Shown here piece by piece: positions 43,765 to 56,300 of a stretch of DNA of 64,000 bases. Made by a program: the position numbers and the translations under genes. Origin of the DNA: Anaeramoeba flamelloides (taxonomy: Eukaryota > Metamonada > Anaeramoebidae); the NCBI GenBank assembly GCA_027625915.1, contig JANTQA010000051.1, positions 62,501-126,500 of the forward strand, read 5' to 3'. Below the pieces are notes generated by a model. That model did not search any database, was not told where the DNA came from, and saw only the letters and a list, made by a program, of their open reading frames with translations. How positions within the stretch are numbered: position 1 is the stretch's first letter; each line of letters opens with the position of its first letter.

Positions 43765-44620
43765 TTTTTATTTTTTATACTTTTTACCTTTTCCAAATTT
43801 CCCTTCTTAGGTTGCTTTGGTTCCTTAGGTTACTTAGGTTCCTTCTCTTTTTGTTTTTTTAGGTGTTTGGGAAAGGTAAAAAGAATAAAAAATTATTAGA
43901 ATTGGTTGGCCTTGTCATGACTAACCTAACCAAACTTGTTCATGATTAGATCTTCGACGAATTGAACTGGGCTTATGCAACTGTAGAGAACTGAATCCAA
44001 CGAATGCGATCTGAAACGCAAACAAATTGAACCAAATTGAACTTTACATACCATCTCTCGAGTCGTTACTTGGCCTGAGTTTTTGTTTCCAAGTCGGTGT
44101 CTTGTACTGGGATTTTGACGGTATCTTGATTTGGGAAACTTGCAAAAAAAAAAAAATTGAAAATAAAATTTCAAAAAAAAAAAAAAGCAAAGCAACGAAG
44201 AATAAAAATTTCGAAAACCAAATCTTCTTCTTAAAACTCCAGAACTTTATAGATTCAACCCATCTATAAAGTTCTAAATCAAAATTTAATAAATCAGCCT
44301 ATTTCATTTGATCTTTAGTTTTTCAAATATTTAGAACTCTTTATTAAAACAACCTATGGTGGCGATCCAAAAAAAAACGACATCAAAGGAAACAACCACC
44401 AACCCATTCAACACTTTGTGCACTTATTAAACTTTTCTTTAAAAAATGAATTGAATAAATTATTTCAAACCAAAAAAAGAGAAAGAAAAGCAAGAAATGA
44501 AAGAGCCAAAAAACAATAGAAAATTGAAAAAACTTGAATGAAAAGATATCTATGAGCTGTAATCCTGCCTTCATTATAGTGAGGATAAAAAACACTAAAT
44601 ACAATTTGAGAGTTTCTGGA
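43765..44620 (-). repeat. Dispersed repeat B, copy 2 (inverted)
   Basis: Reverse-complement match to 9978-10850 along its whole length. The hairpin end lies at 43767-43893. The other end runs directly into the 10-bp tandem repeat at 44621. Confidence 0.75.
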
Positions 44621-44690
44621 AGTGCCGTAAAGTGCCTTAAAGTGCCTTAAAGTGCCGTAAAGTGCTGTAGAGTGCCGTAGAGTGCCTAGC
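44621..44690. repeat. 10-bp tandem repeat (AGTGCCGTAA)n, seven units
   Basis: Seven head-to-tail 10-bp units: AGTGCCGTAA, AGTGCCTTAA and variants. The third copy of repeat B has about two units at the same place (48616-48632). The array therefore belongs to the edge of repeat B and has expanded here. Confidence 0.9.
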
Positions 44691-44746
44691 TTTTCTAGAA
44701 TTCAAAAGAATAGAGAAAAATCTTTGATTTTACACAATTCTTTTAA

Positions 44747-46139
44747 GGGACTAGTCTTCTACGAAAACAAGGCAAAATTTTAAAATATGTTATTGGTGGT
44801 ATTCTCTACTTACAAATTTTGTAGATCCCAAGTGTCAAGAAATTCTGATCAACTAAGAAAGTCATAAAAGAAAATTAGTTATGTGAGAGATCAATTTTTT
44901 TTTTCCATTTTTTCAGAAATTGAAAACTATTAAATTCTAATTTTTTCTCACAATTTATCTAGTTGTTACCCCTTTTATTGCAATTGTGATCATTATTATA
45001 CTTTAACATTTCTTTGTTACCAGTAATATTAATATAAAGATTTTTTTTCAATATGGAGATGAAACTTTTGGTTAACCAAAAAAAATGATATATTTCACGG
45101 ATTAAAAAATAATTGTATTTTTTTTTTTATTATTTAACGGAGGAGTTTTTAATTCCTCTTATTTGCCAGAATTCCTAAATTATGATTTAAGAATTTTGTT
45201 AAAGACTCAAAAATAAATTTATTACCCACTAAGGCTAATAAATATGATGAATCTCTTTTTCTAATAATATCAAAAATAGTAATAATATTATTTTTTAATA
45301 TATCAGAGATGTTAAATTTTTTTATTCTAATCTCGAAGTTTTACGATTATTTTCATAGGCTGGGCAGTTCCAGAGAAAAAATAATTGTATTTTTTTAAGA
45401 ATAGTAGTTCTAATAATTAAAGTTTTAAAGTCCTGTAAAAATTTTTCTCTGAAATTTTGTTTTTGTATAAAGACAAAATTCGATTTTTCAAAATAAAATT
45501 TTCTTGAAGATATTTGGGAATTAATTAATTTTATCCTCAAAATTCAAAATCATTTTTTTTCTGCTAAAAATGAATTGAATTGTTATAAGGATTCTAGTGA
45601 ATAAGACCAAACAATTTGTTAAAAAATTTTTCAAAATTAAAAATTTTTTTGCAATTCTTTTTCATTTTTTTGAAAACCAGAAAACAACTTTTTTCAAAAT
45701 CTTAAAGAAAAATTTTTTTTTCTTAATAGATCTCAATTAAATTGATAAATGTAGTTAAACTTCTATCGAATATTCATTTATTGAATCACCTAAACCACGA
45801 ATAGTTTTAATGGCTAAGATTTAAATTGAAATATTAATCATTGAAATTGAAACCAAATAAAAAATTTGCTTTCGAAATCAATACTTTCCAACATGTAACT
45901 AAAAATATGTTTTCCCATTTTCAAGAATCAACTTAATTCTTAAACAAAATAATAGGTTACTTTATTTAGTTTTATAATGGAAACATGTAAATTTTGAATT
46001 TCAAAAAAGAGAAACAAATTAATAAATTGTTTAAATGAGGTTAACTCATCCATTTCATAAGTCAAAACACAAATTACAAAAAAAAAAAATTTCAAGATCT
46101 TGACAAGATTTCATTTTATTTTCAAAAATGACTACTCCC
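44747..46139. mobile_element. TTAA-site element (family G), long copy with a LINE tail inserted
   Basis: TTAA on both sides (44743-44746, 46140-46143). The ends are GGGACTAGTC and, inverted, GGGAGTAGTC. Full match to 60604-61738 except for the LINE fragment at 45124-45375. No intact gene inside. Confidence 0.8.
45124..45375 (-). mobile_element. LINE 3' fragment with a ~20-bp target duplication
   Basis: The minus strand reads FLWNCPAYENNRK, then DIIRKRDSSYLLALVGNKF and FESLTKFLNHNLGI, the C-terminal end of a related LINE ORF2. A stem-loop region and A-tail follow. AAAAAATAATTGTATTTTTT flanks it on both sides and occurs once, uninterrupted, at 60964-60983 in the sister copy of the host element. 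Start, end and duplication are therefore fixed. Confidence 0.9.
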
Positions 46140-46143
46140 TTAA

Positions 46144-47516
46144 AACAAAAAGTTTTTGCGTTGGATCAATCTATTTTTAATTACAATAGTATGTTATGAA
46201 AAAGCAAAAATACAATAATTTACCCTATTAAAACTCAATCATAAAAATTAATTTATTTTCAATTTTAAATATAAAATCTATTAGTTTTGGATAATTTCAA
46301 ATTATGTGATTTTGAAGTCACTTATGTCTGTAATTTAGAATTGATAAAACATAATAGTAACTAAATTTGCCCACGAGAAATAGAAATTAAAAAGTTGAAA
46401 AAAAGTAGATATTCAGATTTGTTTTTTAAAAAAATAATTAAAATCTAAACTCTTCTTTTTAACTTTTAGAATGAAAGTATTCAAAGATATTCGGTGTTTT
46501 ATATTTTGAAATTTGGTTCATTAAAGTAAATCATCTTGTTTTTAAAATGACAATTTTTATTCTTTTAGAAAATTATTTTCAATTTTTTTATCCCTTCTAT
46601 TAACTTTGATTAATAACATTTTTAAAGAGAAAGTATGTAGATGCTAATACATTTTCAAATTTATTGTTAAAGTTAAATTATGAAGAATTTGGTGATTTTT
46701 CTAAAAAATTGAATTTAATTTTTATAATATAATTTCCTTTATATTTCAAAAAAGGAAATGGCAATTCGGTAGAGAGACAAAAAAATAAGTTGACTGTTCA
46801 CATTTGTTGGCAATTTTTTCCAGAGTGAGAAAATTATAATTTGCTTTCAATGATTTTTTTTCTTCCTTTCAAACATTATTGGGGTTTTAAATAAAAAAGA
46901 ATACTTTACATTTATATTTTTAAATATTAAAATTTTCATCTAAACTCTTTTTCAGTCAAAGGGGCCCAGTTTTATTGAAGAAATGGAAGAAATTCTATGA
47001 GTTTAATTCATTACTCTTATCAAACTAAAATTTTCAATTTTAAGATCAAAATCATTTTTTCTCTTTTTGTAAAAAATTTTTTTTTTTGTTATTGACTTTT
47101 TGCTTTTTTTTTTTTCTTCTTTTCTTTTTTATTTTTTTTTTTGTTAAATTAACTTTGAAAAAATAAATGTTTTAAACTTCAAATTAACATTAAGATAAGT
47201 TAGACTTTGTATATTCTTTTAAAATTCATATATTTACAAGTAAAAAATCTTATTATCAACAATTTTAATTTCCTAAAGAAATTGAGAATTTTGCACGAGA
47301 CGTTCCAATGAATGGGGATCAAAAAATTTTTTATCATTTTTTTTTTTTTGAAATTTATGGTTCGTTCAGGGTTTTCTTTTATAATTATGGACTCTTATAT
47401 GAAGTTTATTATTTCTCGTATTTCTAAACAATCTAAGTTTGGTTGATTCTTAAAAATAAAGTGACTTTTTCATTTTTGGCTGGGTCCCTTTGAGTGAAAT
47501 GGAGTTTAATTTTCAA
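46144..47516. other. AT-rich intergenic stretch
   Basis: No gene recognised; T-runs at 47080-47145 and 47338-47350. Confidence 0.45.
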
Positions 47517-48632
47517 TTTTTTGATTTTTTATACTTTTTACCTTTTCCAAATTTCCCTTTTTAAGTTATTTGGGTTCCTTGGGTTCCTCCTCTTTTTGTT
47601 TTTTTAAATGTTTGGGGAGGCAAAAGGAATAAAAAATCATTATAAGAATTGGTGGACTTGGTCATGACTAACCTAACCAAACTTGTTAATGGTCAGATCT
47701 AAAAAAGAATTGAGCTGGACTTATGCAACTGTAGAGAACTGAATCCAACGAATGCGATCTGAAGCCAACCAAAGTGAACCGAATTGGACTTTCCATACAA
47801 TCTGTCGAGTCGCTACCTGGAACCCTAATAAAAAAAGTTTTTTATAACATGTTATAAACGTGTTGTAAAGGTGTTACAAACGCTGATAATGTCATAAAAT
47901 TTTATAATAAAAACTTTTATAACATATATTTTTATTATAAAAATTGTTATAAAATTTCTAACATGTTATAAGCCCGTGTTATAAGAATATTTTTTTTAAA
48001 AATATTGAAAAAATCAACATATAAAAGGAAATTTTGTTATCAAAATGTTATATAGATGTTCGAAAAAAAGTTTTTTATTTGGGACTAGGTTTTTACTGTC
48101 GAGTCGGTATCTTGTACTGGGATTTTGTAAAAACAAGATTTGGGAAACTTGCAAAAAAAAAAAAAAAAAAAAAAAAAAGCAACTCAATTTCATAAAACCA
48201 AAACTTATTCTTAAAACCTTAGCACTTTATAGATTCAAACCATCTATAAATTTCTAAAAAACTTAATAAAGTAACCTATTTCATTTGATCTATAGTTGTT
48301 CAAATATTTAGATCTCTTTATTAAAACAAATTATGGTAGCGATCCAAAAAAGGAAACAACCACCAACCCACTCAACACTTGGGGATACCCAAAAAAAAAA
48401 AAAACTTTTTAATGAAGTTTTTTACTTTTTTTTTACTTTTTTTTTGACTCTTTCATTTCTTGTTTTTCTTTCTCTTTTTCTTTTTCTTTTTCTTGTCTTT
48501 ATTTAAAAAAATTTTTCTTTTCATTTTTTAAAGAAAAGATATCCTCTGAGTTATAATCTCACATCAATTATAGCTAGGATAAAAAACTCTCTTAGTCAAG
48601 ATTAGAGTTTCTGGAAGTGCCGTCAAGTGCCT
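47517..48632 (-). repeat. Dispersed repeat B, copy 3 (inverted), with a ~255-bp insertion
   Basis: Reverse-complement match to repeat B, from the hairpin end at 47517 to the GGAAGTGCCGTCAAGTGCC end near 48632. The two halves of the match stop at CTACCTGG (~47822) and resume at AGGTTTTTACTGTCGAG (~48087). Confidence 0.7.
47823..48086. mobile_element. ~260-bp insertion rich in TGTTATAA motifs inside repeat B
   Basis: The ends AACCCTAATAAAAAAAG and, inverted, AGTCCCAAATAAAAAAC are imperfect inverses. The interior has many ATGTTATAA/TTATAACAT palindromes and a short direct repeat (AACGTGTTGTAAAGGTGTT). Absent from the other two copies of B. Superfamily not identified. Confidence 0.55.
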
Positions 48633-48955
48633 TGCTTTTCCAGAATTCAAAAGAAAAGAGAAAAATCAAGGATTTTACTCAATTCTTTTAAATTCTGGAA
48701 AAGCTAACAGCAGTTTTTTTTAATTTGAGAAATAAACTGAAAATTAAATAAATTTTCGGTTTATTTCTCAAATTAAAAAAAACCTAACGAAAAGTGCCTA
48801 GCTTTTCCAGAATTCAAAAGAATAGAGAAAAATCTTTGATTTTACCCAATTCTTTCAAATTCTGGAAAACCTAACGGCGGTTTTTTTTAATTTCAGAAAT
48901 AGAGAAAAATCTAAGATTTTACTCAATTCTTTTAAATTCTGGAAAACCTACCGGC
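48633..48955. repeat. Cluster of nested hairpins
   Basis: TTTTCCAGAATTCAAAAGAA and its inverse alternate across the region, and AATTTGAGAAATAAAC at ~48725 faces its inverse at ~48763. The block GAGAAAAATC...GATTTTAC recurs three times. The same CCAGAATTCAAAAGAA module also occurs at 44693-44745, next to a family G insertion. Confidence 0.65.
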
Positions 48956-49015
48956 ATACAGGAGTAATTTTGTTGAATTATCTCTCTTCAAAAATAAATA
49001 AAATAATTTTAAATT
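48956..49015 (+). mobile_element. LINE 3' tip remnant
   Basis: Matches the last bases of LINE copies 1 and 2: CATACAGGAG, a stem-loop GAG-T-AATT...AATTA-T-CTC, then CTTCAAAAATAAATAAAA. Confidence 0.6.
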
Positions 49016-49051
49016 TTTAATTAAGAAATAAAAGATTAAAAAATATATTTT

Positions 49052-49880
49052 ATGTTTACTATCAAATCTAAAACCCGGAAATTTCTGAAACCCGGTAATT
49101 CCATTTTTCTGATCAATTGTAAATATTAGTAAAATGTCAAAAATATACTCCCATTTAACAGACAAATAACCCAATTACCCAGCGACTTATAACCTTTACA
49201 ATTAGGGTATTGGTTAAATATTCTGAATCCATTAATTTTAACTCTTTAGTGAATTCAGAAATCTAAAAAATCCAAAATTTGTAAAATTAATTGAGAACAT
49301 TACTGAAAATTGAAAATCAAATTATTGTGATTTTCCCTTTAGATAAATTCTACATTTATTAGGAATCATCTTTATAAGAATTATGTTGTTATTGCATTTA
49401 TGAAATAAGAGTTTTATTTACTTTATATCTTTCTTTTAATAATTTTTTCAAAATTTTAAATTTCTATTGGGAACCTTAGTTGATTTATTTTTTGACAAAA
49501 TGGTTTTCATAATTTTATGAAAATTTACAATAATCAAACACCTCTCTCAAATTCAAATTCTTTCAAATATTTTAAAATAATGAAAATGTTTTTTATTTCG
49601 AAATTTAAAATCAAAAGTGGATTTTCATTTTCAGTAATGTTCTCAATTAATTTTACAAATTTTGGATTTTTTAGATTTCTGAATTCACTAAAGAGTTAAA
49701 AATGGTGGATTCAGAATATTTAACCAATACCCCAATTGGAACGGTTATAAGTTGCTGGGTAATTGGGTTATTTGTCTGTAATGGGAGTATATTTTTGACA
49801 TTTTACTAATATTTACAATTGATCAGAAAAATGGAATTACGGGGTTTCAGAAATTTCCGGGTTTTAGATTTGACAGTTAC
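49052..49880. mobile_element. Long inverted-repeat element, ~830 bp
   Basis: The left arm (ATCAAATCTAAAACCCGGAA inward) and right arm are inverses for ~260 bases, through ATACTCCCATT...ACAGACAAATAACCC to TTGAGAACATTACTGAAAAT. The ~300-bp centre is unique. Arm identity is high, so the insertion is recent. Superfamily not assigned because the target duplication is unclear. Confidence 0.8.
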
Positions 49881-50276
49881 TTGTTATTTTTTTGTGCTAC
49901 TTTCTTGAGAGAAAATTTATTTTAAAAATTAATAATTTTACAATTAAAGAAGTTAACAATGGTATAGAAAAAAATTATGAAAATTGAAAATTCAAAATAA
50001 AAAAATAGATTATAATTGAATTAATTGAGTTTTACTGAATTAAATGGATTAAAAATTAAATTAAGAAACGAAATACTAATAGATAGATTATTCAAAAAAA
50101 ATACAGGAATCGGTCCATAAAAACATATTTTTATTTTTTAACCATTTCCAATTTGTTATTGAGTGGGAAGATAGATGAATGATAAATAAGAAAAAACAAT
50201 AATTAAATAGTAAATATAATTGAAGATTTTTTGTTGTACACTTTAGAAATTTTAGGTAAAGTTGGGGCGCTAAGGG

Positions 50277-50365
<89 letters not shown>

Positions 50366-50373
50366 GATATAGA
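49881..50373. other. 3' flank of the DUF229 gene with a (GT)n tract
   Basis: The main feature is a (TA)n(GT)n tract at 50278-50362, which produces spurious Cys-Val and Thr-His frames on the two strands. Confidence 0.7.
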
Positions 50374-53300
50374 CTATTCAATAAAACATAACCCATCTTT
50401 AAAACCATGTTTTATAGACCATTTTTCATTATCTAGTTCTTTTTGATTCATTGATGTAATTCTGACAATATTTTCATCTTGAGCTGTTATTCTGAAGAAA
50501 AGTTCTTTTCCTTTAGGCAAAGTTGCCACAAAAGATGCTCTATGGATTTTTTTATCAGTTCCTATCACTATGTCAATTTTTTTAAACTTTATACGTTCGC
50601 AGATTGAATCTTTAGGCTCTGTAATTTTGTGATTTAATTGATGGATCCTCTTTTTGATAATTTTTCTGAATTTTTGAATTTGTTTACGGTCTGTAATTTT
50701 TTTATATTTAGAGTTACATCCACAATATTTTGTGGGAATCCATGGATCTTTACACTTGCGCTTTAATGGAACCACATCAGTCATAAAATTATATGCCTTC
50801 TCTGTGTTATGTTTAATACCATCAGACGAAAATGAAAGCTCTGGGTCATTGTCTAAAAGTGGGAGCTCATAGAGGGATGTATAAAAATCTAATTGCGAAA
50901 TCAAACGATTTGAATTAATTTTTAAATTCTTGCGGATTTTTGGTCTTTCGTCAAGCCATTGCTTGGGAGCTGTGATTGAGAGGAAGGGATATTTGTGCTC
51001 GGTGTTACCTATTTCAGACCGGACATGGCTAGTATAATGAAGACCGTGGTCTGACGAGAATATGAGCATAGTGTTTTCGAAATCCAATTTTTTGAACAAT
51101 TCCAAAAGCTCATGGGGACAATATACCATCTTCCAACGTTTGTTGGCATGTGCTTCCAAAGTCGACATTGAATAAAATAAAGGAAACCCATCCTTTTTGT
51201 TGCTTTCCACCAGCAAGTTATGGAATCTGTTATAAATATCCATTTTATAAAATGTGTATCCTTGAGGACGATAAAATTTTTCCGGTACATCTGTAAAATC
51301 CACATGGTAATCTGAAACATATGGCCCCCACTCTTCCGCTTTGCCACATTCTTGAGATGATATTGGGTGGCACATGTCCATAAAATTCGATTTGGAACTG
51401 TCTGCAGTCAAATATCCATAGTCTTTAAATTGGTTCCAGATGATCCGATTACAGTTACTGGAGTTAATCTTCACAAATCTGTTTGGCTTGCTGCCGTTTT
51501 TTTCTTGGCAGAGTTGAACATGATGTCTTGTTCCTTCTTTTAGTTTCCATTTTGTATTAGAGTATATCAACCCCATAAAGGAAGGAACTTGGTTCCATTG
51601 TGAAGTACGATGAATAATATTATATCTTAAAAATTCAAATGTTTCAAAAGTATCTTGTGTTCCATTATTGAGAAATTCTCTGAGAATGGGAAACAATTGT
51701 ACATATAGTGGGTGTGATAATGAATCGATTATAACTTTAATGACATTAAGTTTTTTTTTACCATGTTTTGTTCTTGGTACAACAGTATTATGATTTTTCA
51801 GATTTCTTTGTCTGACCCTTTCTTTAACTACTTGTTCAGAATCAAGTTTCACTGGATATATAACTGACGTTTTAAATGATGTGTCGTCGGGATCAGTAAA
51901 CACTAACGTGATTTGTGTCGTTCCAAGGGGAAGTTCTAAAGTACCATTTAATTCGAGTTCTTGAGTTTCCCATTTGCCTCCAACCTTTAATTATATATTA
52001 ATATTAATTCAAATATCAAAAATAATGTTTTTTTTTTTATTTATTCGTTTTTGTTTGAAATTAAAATTTTTTTTTAGTTTTTGATTTTATTTTGATCAAC
52101 AGATTATCTATAAAAAAAATAAAATGAAAAAAGTAGAAATAAAAAAAAATTGATTATTCAAAAAAAATTTTTTTAAAAATTGAAAATAATTTTTTATTCT
52201 TGGGTATCTTCCTTTGAAAGTTATTCTAAACAAGCAAACATCAACTTTTAAAAAAAAAAAAAAAAATATCAAAAATTAATAAATAATGATCACAACTTGG
52301 ATCTTAAATTATAAGGATTAAAAATTTTGTTTGATCCAAGATATAATAGAGATTAATAGTGTAATGCAAATATAAAAATTTGCTTTCAAAAGTAATAATA
52401 TTGAAAAATTGCAAAAGTTAAAAATTTTAAAACGTTAATTCTTAATGTTTTATTTATTTATATAAATATAACTTTTAAGTACTAGTTGTTTCAAAATAAA
52501 TCGATCAAAATTTTCATTCAGTCTTTCCAAAAATTGAATTTTAAAATCATGTAATTTGTCAATTTTTTATTTCTGAAAACAAGTTTAAATTATTAATTCC
52601 TCATTTCAAAATGTAACCTTTATAAATTTATTTAATTCTTGAAATATGATAGATTATTTTGTCAAGTTGAATGAAAATTTTGATCTTTTTAATAAGAAAT
52701 TAACAGTATTACTGAATAAATTCACCTTTTTCCAAAATCATTTTCAACAAGGATTTATAAAAGTGGTTGAATTGTTCGTCTAATTTGAAAAAGGGGAAAT
52801 TTTTTCTAACATTTTTCAATTTATACTATCAACTCTTCTTGTTCCTTGGATTGTGTTGTTTCTTTAACCAAGCCCTCTAATTCTTTCCATATTTTTCTCA
52901 ATAGGATTTAAGTGGAGTGATTGAAGAAGGGAAACAATCGGATTGGTATTAATCTTTTCATACAAATTGATTGTTTACTACAATTTATAAATTGGTATAT
53001 TCTCATGAGGGATTTCAAATTCTTGATTAATATAGTGTTTATTAATAATGAGTATTAATGATTGTTCAATAATTGAGGTATAAAACAAAGAAACCATTTT
53101 GGATTTTGAGCTTTTATAAATTTTTTTTCAAATACAATTTCAATTTTATTATACTATTAAATACCAGAACACACTATTACTAATATTTTATTTATGTATT
53201 TTTTAAAAATTTATTTTTTCTTGGGTTTTTTCAGAGTAATATACGAAAGTATATTGAAATATTTCCATTTTCGATTCATCTCAAAAAATCACCATTTTCG

Positions 53301-56300
53301 AATTTAAAGTATTATATTGTAATAGATTTAATAATCTTTTCTTTTTGTTTTTCTTAGAAATCGATGAAATAATTAATACTTGAACTCATAACAAACCCAT
53401 TTATTCTCAATATCTTCTTGGAGAATCTAAAGATAATTTCAATAATATTTTTTGTATGTCAAAAGATCTTAATTTATATGAACTTATTATCGTATTTTCA
53501 AAAAAATATTTTCCAATTTTTCAAAAATTTACTAAAAAAATTTTTCAATTTCGATCGCTACTTTTTTTTTTTCTTAGTAGTGAGATTTGTTCATATTCTT
53601 TACACCCATTTCAGATTGTGTGTTTTGTGATATTTATATTTGTTGAACTATATTCTATCAGAGCCCCTTATTTTAATTTAATAAGTATTTGATAATTGTT
53701 CTCAATTGAAGAAATTTTTCTTTTTGACATTTTGTTGAATGAAATTTTGTACTAAATAAACGTAAAATAAAATCATTTTTTTTGAAATTAAAATTTCATT
53801 AGTCAAATTATTACTTTTGATATATTTGGCTGAATTAATATTTTTTATTTTTGAAATATTTGATCAAATTTTTTTTGTGTTGCATTATATTTGTTCATGA
53901 AATCACACCCAAGAACTAATTTGGACAACCCCAATTTTATTGGTAAAGTCTCAATTTATTTTTAAAAATTGATAACATTAAGAGAACCTGAAAATTCAAA
54001 AATTAAAAATTAGTAACCTTATCAATTAAAAACAAAAAACATTTGAAAAATTGGCTTTCTGCTTGTTTAAAATTGAGAATTTTTTTTTTTTTTTTTTTTT
54101 TTGTAAATTATGATCTTGCTTTTCCAAACTATAAAAAATTTTTTTATTTATTGATTTGCTTTAATCCTTTTTTTAAAAAAAATATTGATATGTTGTATAA
54201 GTGTGTCATTCCTGTACAATTTAGCAATTATTAATAAAATCACTTCTTTATATACTTGTTTTTTTTTCAAAAATAAATTTAAATATAATGGAATCAAGAG
54301 TGTACAGTTTTTTTAAAAAAGTGCGGACAAAAAGTTTAATCATTAGGAATCCAAACTGTCTAATTTGCTCTTTTGAGGCAGTTTGAGTAACACTTGAGAA
54401 AAAAAAATAGTACACACTTTTTTAAAACAGCTGTACTTACAGTTCTTAACTAATTTTAAAAAAATTATAGTTTCTTTTTGAAAAGTTTTTAATAAAAAAA
54501 TAATTATTTATCAACATGCTCTTTATTTTCAGATCAAACAAGAATTTTTGTTCAGAAAAATATTTATAATTAAGCATGAATACAGATGAAAAATTGAATG
54601 TAATGAAATTTTAATCACCAGATTATGACCATTATTGTTCTTTTGAATTTATCTCGATTTTAAAGCACTTGTACAACTATAATTGAAAAATTGTCATTTT
54701 TTGTTTTTCGATTACACTGCAAGGAACTTGTAAAAATGAACATTTCAAGTTAGAAAAATATACAAGTTTAATTTTAGATATTTTTTATTAAAATGATTAT
54801 TATTTACAATATAATAAAAAAATAAATTAAAATAATTCTTATATCTATGATAACCAATCTGTAAAAAATACCCATATTATCAAAAAGTGGTACTTTTGAA
54901 AAAATAGGTCCTTTTTGGGGTATTTTTTTCCCAAATGTTGTAACAACGAATTTTTAAAAAATCAAAAACACTTGACCAATAAAAAATAAAGATAATTATT
55001 TCTTGTTATGAAAAAACTGGGGTAATTATATATGAAAACTCAAACACATAAAAAATTATATTGATTAAAAATCAGAAAAAAATTCATGTTTTCAATTTGA
55101 TCATTTGATAACTCTACAAATTTAATTTAATTTACAAATTTCAACTTGAAAAAAATAAACAGTATTTTCTAAATATTCGAAAAATAATATGAAATTCATC
55201 TCTCATATATGAAAAAAAAATTGAAAATTTTACAATTTAAAATTGAAAAAATTATTACCATTGTGAAAAAAATTTGGTTCATTAAAAAAAATTGGGTCAG
55301 TCAAAAATTTGTTTTCGTTTTTTAAATAATAAATATTAGCAAAATGATTTTTGATCAAAGTAAAATTTTATGAACAAATCTTACATTTAAGAAAAACCAA
55401 AGTCATTATCAATAATAATTTTCAGAAGTAAAATTAAATTGTTGCATTTTGAACTTTTAGAATTACTGTGGAACTCTAAAAATACAAAAATTTATTTGAA
55501 ATTGTAAACTTTACTAAAAATAAGAGAACTATTTATTAGGAAATATTAAAATCTATTAATTCAATAAGATATTTATCATTATTAATAAAAACAAATTTAT
55601 CACAGTTAATCTTAAATATCCTTTTAAACCAAATTGAATAATAAAATCTTCCAAAAAAGCTGTTTTTTTCGAAAGAGATTGTTTTCCACTAATGTTTACA
55701 ATCAAAACTTCAAAATACCGAAATTTCAAGATTTCAGAAACCATTTAAATTCTAAAAATCCTCATAGGCCAACCTTAATTTAAAACCGTTATTAATTTTT
55801 GGTCTTCCCAAACCATAATTAACTTGATCTTGGAATGTTTTCGAATAAAAAAAAATTAACCTTTTTAGTAAAGTTTTTAAATTAAAAATAAATTTTAGTT
55901 TTTTAGAGTTCCACTGTAATTCCAAAAGGTTAAAATGCAACAATTTAATATTGCATTTGAAAATTATTATTGATAATGACTTTGGTTTTTCTTAAATGTA
56001 AGATTTGTTCATAAAATTTTACTTTGATCAAAAATCATTTTGCTAATATTTATTATTTAAAAAACAAAAACAAATTTTTGACTGACCCAATTTTTTTTAA
56101 TGACCCAAATTTTTTTCACAATGGTTATCACAGAAACTGAAAATTTCCAATTTTTTTTTTTATTTTCCATTAATATCTTGAAGATGTAAAACACTCTTTC
56201 AAATCTTTGTTAACCAATGATGTTTATTATATATATATATATATATTGAAAAAACCAAATCTAGAGATTTTGTGATAAAAAAGTTGTCCTTTTCGTAATT

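Noticed and set aside
44621-44690. Short regular repeats as a possible CRISPR array
   Set aside because: Direct tandem units without spacers, in a eukaryotic genome.
50231-50446. Cys-Val and Thr-His repeat proteins on the two strands
   Set aside because: Pure translation of the (GT)n tract at 50278-50362.
53418-53692. Overlapping Phe/Tyr-rich frames of 70 and 78 codons
   Set aside because: AT-rich noise within the inferred intron; no start context, no family resemblance.
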